A DNA stretch of 36,813 bases. Origin: Patescibacteria group bacterium. Its GTDB lineage: Bacteria; Patescibacteriota; Patescibacteriia; JACQRZ01. Positions 32,832 to 36,813 of this stretch are shown here, one piece after another (the stretch's first letter is position 1; every line of letters begins with the position of its first letter). The stretch lies in contig JBBTRI010000025.1 of the NCBI GenBank assembly GCA_038065255.1, positions 1-36,813 on the forward strand, read 5' to 3'. Below the pieces are notes generated by a model. It saw nothing but the letters and a program-made list of their open reading frames with translations. It made no database searches and was not told where the DNA came from. Position numbers and translations under genes: made by a program.

Positions 32832-34904
32832 TTATTTTTTTGCTAATATTGTTTCGACAATATTCCTTGGCACTTCCGAATAGTGGTCGAATTCCATGTT
32901 GTAACTTGCTCTTCCTTGCGTCATGGAACGGAGCTGAGTTGCATAACCAAACATTTCTGCCAACGGCACAAATGCGCTGATAATGCGCACGCCGGAACGC
33001 TCAGACATTTCACGAACTTGGCCGCGCTTCGAGTTGAGATCACCAATAACCTCTCCCATAAAGCTTTCCGGAGTAATTACTTCCACCTTCATCAATGGCT
33101 CCAACAAAATAAGTCCCGCTTTTCTGCATGCATCCTGGAATGCCATTGAACCTGCAATTTTAAACGCCGCTTCCGACGAGTCAACATCATGATAGGATCC
33201 ATCATAGACGGTTACTTTGACATCAATAACGGGATAGCCTGCAAGCACACCGCGAGTGGTTGCTTCTTTAACGCCCTTATTAATTGGTTGGATAAATTCT
33301 TTTGGAATAGCGCCACCCTTGATTTCTTCTTCAAACTCAAACCCCTTGCCAGCTTCAAGCGGCTCCACGCGCAGCCAGCAATGCCCATATTGCCCACGGC
33401 CGCCGGACTGCTTAATATACTTGCCTTCCGCTTCTGCAGTCCCTTTGATTGTTTCTTTGTACGCGACTTGGGGCTTGCCAACATTCGCTTCAACTTTAAA
33501 CTCGCGCTTCATGCGGTCGATAATGATTTCCAAATGCAACTCACCCATGCCGGAAATAATAGTCTGGAGGGTTTCTTCATCGGTTCGTACGCGGAATGTC
33601 GGATCTTCTTCAGCAAGTTTCTGCATTGCAATTCCCATACGCTCCTGATCGGCTTTTGTTTTTGGCTCAATGGCAACGGAAATAACAGGTTCCGGAAACG
33701 TGATGGATTCCAATACAACAGGTTTATCGGGATCACAAAGCGTATCGCCGGTAAAGGTATTTTTCAACCCCACAGCCGCACCGATATCACCCGCGCGGAT
33801 TTCTTCGATATCTTCACGGTCATTGGCATACATACGTACGATGCGACCGATGCGCTCCCGTTCGCCTGTTGTTGTATTGAGCACATAGGAACCCGCTTTC
33901 AGTGTTCCGGAATAGACCCGGAAGAAACAGAGTTTTCCGATATAGGGATCAGCTGCGATTTTGAATGCAAGCGCGGCAAAGGGCTGATTGTCATCCGGAA
34001 GACGCTCAACTTCTTTATCGGGATCGTTAAGATCGAAACCATGCACCGGAGGAATATCCAACGGGGAGGGCAGATAATCGTTTACTGCATCAAGCAGGTA
34101 TTGTACGCCCTTATTTTTCAGAGCGCTGCCGCAGAGCACCGGAATAACATCGCGAGAAATGCAGCATTTTCGCAGAACCCGTTTAAGATCGGCTACACTC
34201 ACTTCTTCACCTGCCAAATACTTCGACATGAGCTGTTCATCGTTTTCACAAATAGCTTCCACGAGCTGTGCGCGATAGCTTTCCGTCTTTTCTTTCATAT
34301 CATCAGGAATCGGACATTCAGTGATCTTGGTACCCAGATCATCTTCATAGAAAAATGCTGTTCGGTTGAGAAGATCGATAATTCCTTTGAATGAATCTTC
34401 AATGCCGATAGGAAGCTGAATTGGGTGCGCTTTTTTGGTCAAACGTTCGTGAATGGAATCCAAGTCTTTATAAAAATCAGCGCCGGTACGGTCTAATTTA
34501 TTAATAAAACACATACGGGGCACTTCGTACTTATCGGCCTGGTGCCACACCGTCTCCGACTGCGGTTCAACGCCTGCAACGCCGTCAAACACAACAACGC
34601 CGCCGTCGAGCACGCGCAAGGAGCGCTGCACTTCGACGGTAAAATCAATATGTCCCGGAGTGTCGATGATATTAAATTTATGCTCCTTCCAAAAACATGT
34701 TGTTGCCGCTGCGGTGATGGTGATGCCGCGTTCACGTTCTTGAGCCATCCAGTCCATGGTCGCTTCTCCCTCGTGCACTTCGCCGATTTTGTGCTTTTTG
34801 CCTGTATAAAACAAAATGCGCTCGGTTACAGTAGTTTTACCGGCGTCAATATGGGCAATAATGCCGAAATTACGTGTTTTTTCCAAAGAATAATCTCGAG
34901 ACAT
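32832..34904 (-). CDS. fusA: Elongation factor G
   Basis: A 690-residue GTPase that drives translocation and, with RRF, ribosome recycling. G1 is AHIDAGKTT (18-26), G2/G3 [11 protein letters not shown] and [10 protein letters not shown]4 NKLD. Domain IV has the [15 protein letters not shown] loop, and domain V ends with the [20 protein letters not shown] signature typical of EF-G. The length is close to E. coli (704). It follows rpsG by 33 nt in the usual str order. Confidence 0.98.
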   Translation of the reverse strand: MSRDYSLEKTRNFGIIAHIDAGKTTVTERILFYTGKKHKIGEVHEGEATMDWMAQERERGITITAAATTCFWKEHKFNIIDTPGHIDFTVEVQRSLRVLDGGVVVFDGVAGVEPQSETVWHQADKYEVPRMCFINKLDRTGADFYKDLDSIHERLTKKAHPIQLPIGIEDSFKGIIDLLNRTAFFYEDDLGTKITECPIPDDMKEKTESYRAQLVEAICENDEQLMSKYLAGEEVSVADLKRVLRKCCISRDVIPVLCGSALKNKGVQYLLDAVNDYLPSPLDIPPVHGFDLNDPDKEVERLPDDNQPFAALAFKIAADPYIGKLCFFRVYSGTLKAGSYVLNTTTGERERIGRIVRMYANDREDIEEIRAGDIGAAVGLKNTFTGDTLCDPDKPVVLESITFPEPVISVAIEPKTKADQERMGIAMQKLAEEDPTFRVRTDEETLQTIISGMGELHLEIIIDRMKREFKVEANVGKPQVAYKETIKGTAEAEGKYIKQSGGRGQYGHCWLRVEPLEAGKGFEFEEEIKGGAIPKEFIQPINKGVKEATTRGVLAGYPVIDVKVTVYDGSYHDVDSSEAAFKIAGSMAFQDACRKAGLILLEPLMKVEVITPESFMGEVIGDLNSKRGQVREMSERSGVRIISAFVPLAEMFGYATQLRSMTQGRASYNMEFDHYSEVPRNIVETILAKK

Positions 34905-34937
34905 AGACTGTTTCGTGGTTAGATGTTGGTAGAAGTT

Positions 34938-35414
34938 TTATCGTGAAAACCGAGCAAAATGGGCAAACGCGCGATTGGCTTCCGCCATGCGATGCACATC
35001 ATTGCGTTTTTTGATTGCATCCCCTTCTTTTTGTGCGGCAGCCATGAGTTCGTCAGCAAGGCGTTCGAACATAGCACGCTTTTTCTTCCCGCGAGCACCT
35101 GCAAGCATCCAGCGGAACGCAAGCGCATATTTCCGTTCACCGCGTACGGGAATAGGAATCTGGTAATTTGCGCCGCCAATACGACGCCCTCGCACTTCGA
35201 CGAGAGGCATGACGTTTTTGACCGCTTCATCAAAAATATCCAAGGGATTTTTTCCCGTCTTCTTTTCTATTACTTGAAACGCCTTGTAGACAATGCGTTC
35301 TGCAAGGAGTTTTTTGCCGTCCTCCATGACGTAATTGATAAACTTTGCCAATACGGTATTGCCGTATTTCGGATCAGGAATCAGCGGATGTTTTGGTGAT
35401 GGTCCTCGTCTCAT
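34938..35414 (-). CDS. rpsG: 30S ribosomal protein S7
   Basis: A 158-residue S7 that nucleates the 30S head and lines the E site. MRRGPSPKHPLIPDPKYGN opens it, then KFINYVMEDGKKLLAERIVY, VEVRGRRIGGANYQIPIPV and the C-terminal KKRNDVHRMAEANRAFAHF. It follows rpsL by 6 nt. Confidence 0.98.
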   Translation of the reverse strand: MRRGPSPKHPLIPDPKYGNTVLAKFINYVMEDGKKLLAERIVYKAFQVIEKKTGKNPLDIFDEAVKNVMPLVEVRGRRIGGANYQIPIPVRGERKYALAFRWMLAGARGKKKRAMFERLADELMAAAQKEGDAIKKRNDVHRMAEANRAFAHFARFSR

Positions 35415-35420
35415 ACTGGT

Positions 35421-35837
35421 TTAAGATTTTTTAGGTCGTTTTGCGCCATAGAGCGATCGGCCCTGGCGGCGCGTGGCAACTCCGGACGTATCATACACGC
35501 CGCGGACAATGTGATAGCGCACACCCGGAAGGTCTTTTACGCGCCCACCTCGGATAAGCACGATGGAGTGCTCTTGGAGGTTATGGCCAATACCCGGAAT
35601 ATATGCCGTTACTTCCATGCCGTTCGACAAACGAACACGGGCGATTTTGCGCAATGCGGAGTTCGGTTTCTTTGGCGTCATTGTCGTTACTTTGACACAG
35701 ACTCCTCGTTTGAACGGCGCTGCCACGGTCGTGCGCCTGCGATGGAGCGTATCAAGAGTGAATTGCAATGCCGGCGATTTTGATTTTTTCGCTATTCGCG
35801 TTCTTCCGTGCCTGATAAGCTGGTTGACTGTTGACAT
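35421..35837 (-). CDS. rpsL: 30S ribosomal protein S12
   Basis: A 138-residue S12, a decoding-site protein. The streptomycin loop is [13 protein letters not shown] with the sensitive-type Lys, and the second loop is [13 protein letters not shown], with the Asp that is methylthiolated in many bacteria. The N-terminal part includes a segment ([16 protein letters not shown]) absent from E. coli S12 but found in several other lineages. There is no SD; the ATG follows a U/A-rich leader. A strong promoter lies at 35916-35944. Confidence 0.97.
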   Translation of the reverse strand: MSTVNQLIRHGRTRIAKKSKSPALQFTLDTLHRRRTTVAAPFKRGVCVKVTTMTPKKPNSALRKIARVRLSNGMEVTAYIPGIGHNLQEHSIVLIRGGRVKDLPGVRYHIVRGVYDTSGVATRRQGRSLYGAKRPKKS

Positions 35838-35851
35838 ACGAAAATATAAAA

Positions 35852-35880
35852 ACTAATAGAAAAGCCCCTCAAGGGAGCTT
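35852..35880 (-). terminator. Terminator-like hairpin in the rpsL leader
   Basis: On the minus strand AGCTCC (35879-35874) pairs with GGGGCT (35868-35863), including one G-T pair, around loop CTTGA; the stem extends by an A-T pair outside. It is followed by TTTTCTATT and a U-rich stretch to about 35847. It lies between the rpsL promoter and rpsL, so it is either an attenuator of the str operon or a terminator for the upstream coiled-coil gene that rpsL transcripts must pass. Confidence 0.55.
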
Positions 35881-35915
35881 CCGGTGGGTAAACCCTTTGT
35901 TGATTACTTGAAAGC

Positions 35916-35944
35916 AGTATACGGGGATACCAAAAATGTGTCAA
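35916..35944 (-). promoter_or_regulatory. Strong sigma-70 promoter of the rpsL (str) operon
   Basis: TTGACA (35944-35939) and TATACT (35921-35916) with a 17-nt spacer form a near-consensus promoter (11 of 12 bases). The expected start is near 35909, giving a leader of about 72 nt before the rpsL ATG. The -35 overlaps the stop codon of the upstream coiled-coil gene. This is the only strong promoter I see for the long block of ribosomal genes. Confidence 0.85.
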
Positions 35945-36255
35945 GCGGTCGCTGGTTGGAGACCTTCGAGTTTTGTAATGCGGATCTCGAGCTCATGATA
36001 TTTCACTTTAAGCTCTACATATTCTGTGTCTTGTTTTTTCACAACTGCGACAAACTCCTTTACTTCAGCGGCTAATTGACCCACGGCAAACTCTAAACCG
36101 GAAACTCTCTTGTTCACTCCTTGGATCTCTTGCTTAAGTTCCTGACGCACTTCATCCAGTTCTTTCTTTGATGCGGTAGCGTCAAAACCCTCCTTTACCG
36201 CCCGAATAAGATCATCAAAGTGTTGGTCAAAATATTCTTGCGAAAGTTCACTCAT
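35941..36255 (-). CDS. Small coiled-coil protein, function unknown
   Basis: A 104-residue protein starting MSELSQEYFDQHFDDLIRAV. A long amphipathic coiled coil covers about residues 25-100 (KKELDEVRQELKQEIQGVNK, RVSGLEFAVGQLAAEVKEF, ELKVKYHELEIRITKLEGL). No membrane segment or catalytic motif is visible. Short coiled-coil proteins with this opening are familiar from Patescibacteria, but I cannot give a function. I moved the start from the upstream ATG at 36288, which lies in the promoter -35, to the ATG at 36255, preceded by AAGGA. Confidence 0.75.
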   Translation of the reverse strand: MSELSQEYFDQHFDDLIRAVKEGFDATASKKELDEVRQELKQEIQGVNKRVSGLEFAVGQLAAEVKEFVAVVKKQDTEYVELKVKYHELEIRITKLEGLQPATA

Positions 36256-36264
36256 AGTATCCTT

Positions 36265-36293
36265 AGTGTATCGTAGCAAAACAACCATGTCAA
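36265..36293 (-). promoter_or_regulatory. Sigma-70 promoter of the coiled-coil gene
   Basis: TTGACA (36293-36288) and TACACT (36270-36265) with a 17-nt spacer. The predicted start, near 36258, is only about 3 nt before the ATG at 36255, so the mRNA would be almost leaderless and the AAGGA at 36264-36260 would lie at or upstream of the start point. Start-site choice could shift by a few bases. Confidence 0.7.
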
Positions 36294-36330
36294 TTATTCA
36301 ATGCTTGTCATTCCTTATCATTGTGAGGAT

Positions 36331-36356
36331 ATAAAAAAGCCACTCTAGTGAGTAGC
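36331..36356 (-). terminator. Intrinsic terminator after the partial gene at the right edge
   Basis: On the minus strand GCTACTC (36356-36350) pairs with GAGTGGC (36345-36339), one G-T pair, around a 4-nt loop ACTA, followed by TTTTTTAT (36338-36331). This is a textbook intrinsic terminator, 27 nt after the stop codon of the partial gene, and separates it from the coiled-coil gene. Confidence 0.88.
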
Positions 36357-36383
36357 GGACGGCGCTTCTGCGACTCCTCGCGT

Positions 36384-36813
36384 CTACTCTTTTTTCTTGA
36401 ACATATCCGAAGAAGGCATGCCGTATGAAAACAATTCGCCCCCGTCATAAGGATTTTTCATGGAAGCATAGGGACTATCGTTTTCAAGCCACATGAAAGC
36501 CCTTTCTTCATCTCCTAATTCTTTAGTCTTTTTGATAAGATCGGTTGTTATCTGACGTACCAACTGGCGGTCGGAACTTAATATATTAAGATCCATAATG
36601 TCTTTACCTACATAGAGCGCGTAATAATTTGCCTTATCGCCACGCACTATTCCGCCTGAATCAGCCTTAACAGATATAATCATATCCTTACTGCGCACAA
36701 GAATTTGATCAATTTTATCTTGATTGCCTTTTGAATCGACTCGACTCAATTGAAAATCTCCTATCACGACTTTATCGGATTTTCTGCCCTCATTTTCAAT
36801 CTTAGTCGCTGCC
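36384..36813 (-). CDS. C-terminal part of an unknown protein, cut by the window edge
   Basis: The reading frame is open from the right edge to a TAG at 36386-36384, giving at least 142 residues. A GTG at 36767 could be taken as a start, but codons before it continue without a stop to the edge, so the real start is probably outside. The visible part is soluble and mixed alpha/beta: VVIGDFQLSRVDSKGNQDKI, DMIISVKADSGGIVRGDKAN, YYALYVGKDIMDLNILSSDR, then a helix and a Gly/Tyr/Ser-rich end (YASMKNPYDGGELFSYGMP). I do not recognise the family. Confidence 0.6.
   Translation of the reverse strand, partial: AATKIENEGRKSDKVVIGDFQLSRVDSKGNQDKIDQILVRSKDMIISVKADSGGIVRGDKANYYALYVGKDIMDLNILSSDRQLVRQITTDLIKKTKELGDEERAFMWLENDSPYASMKNPYDGGELFSYGMPSSDMFKKKE

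Noticed and set aside
33189-34394. 401-codon plus-strand frame opposite fusA
   Set aside because: It is antisense to well-conserved EF-G codons, has no recognisable domain, and reflects codon bias of fusA.

Overview
The window looks like a chromosomal segment of a Patescibacteria (CPR) bacterium, probably of the Parcubacteria type. The evidence is a compact gene layout with all recognised genes on the minus strand, an spc-type ribosomal operon without rpmD (L30), ribosomal proteins with low-complexity tails, a subtilase with paired C-terminal repeats of a kind often seen in this group, and a LAGLIDADG endonuclease beside a tRNA. TGA is used as a normal stop (subtilase, gatC, rplO, rpsJ), so this is not one of the lineages that read UGA as glycine. 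The lineage is inferred from gene content only; there is no rRNA in the window.

Reading in the direction of transcription (from high to low coordinates): 36.8-35.9 kb holds the C-terminal part of an unknown protein, an intrinsic terminator, and a small coiled-coil protein with its own promoter. From 35.9 to 19.3 kb runs one long translation block: a consensus promoter and a terminator-like leader, rpsL-rpsG-fusA, a small unknown gene, tuf-rpsJ, then a 176-nt leader-like gap, then rplC-rplD-rplW-rplB-rpsS-rplV-rpsC-rplP-rpmC-rpsQ-rplN-rplX-rplE-rpsN-rpsH-rplF-rplR-rpsE-rplO-secY-map, followed by ruvX and recO where other bacteria usually have adk, infA, rpmJ, rpsM, rpsK, rpoA and rplQ.

From 18.6 to 8.9 kb a second run, probably one transcript, carries aspS, a YbaK-type deacylase, scpA, three type IV pilus minor pilins, ligA and a secreted S8 protease. 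From 8.8 to 6.5 kb lie gatC-gatA (transamidosome) and a membrane-anchored protein with a HEPN-like motif. From 6.5 to 1.2 kb, behind a perfect TTGACA-17-TATAAT promoter, is a metal and thiol module: a membrane-anchored DsbA-like oxidoreductase, a fused HMA / TauE-SafE-like / cupredoxin membrane protein, a CopA-type P1B ATPase and a SanA-like protein. At the left end a LAGLIDADG endonuclease gene runs in frame into an intact tRNA-Ser(UGA) gene.

The most unusual observations are (1) the endonuclease ORF whose last 15 codons and stop are the 5' half of tRNA-Ser, with the tRNA 5' end falling exactly on a codon boundary; (2) the copper/thiol module with a three-domain fusion protein; (3) a 43-codon ORF ending in the loop of an 11-bp hairpin just upstream of rplC; (4) a small gene wedged between fusA and tuf; and (5) a terminator-like hairpin between the rpsL promoter and rpsL.
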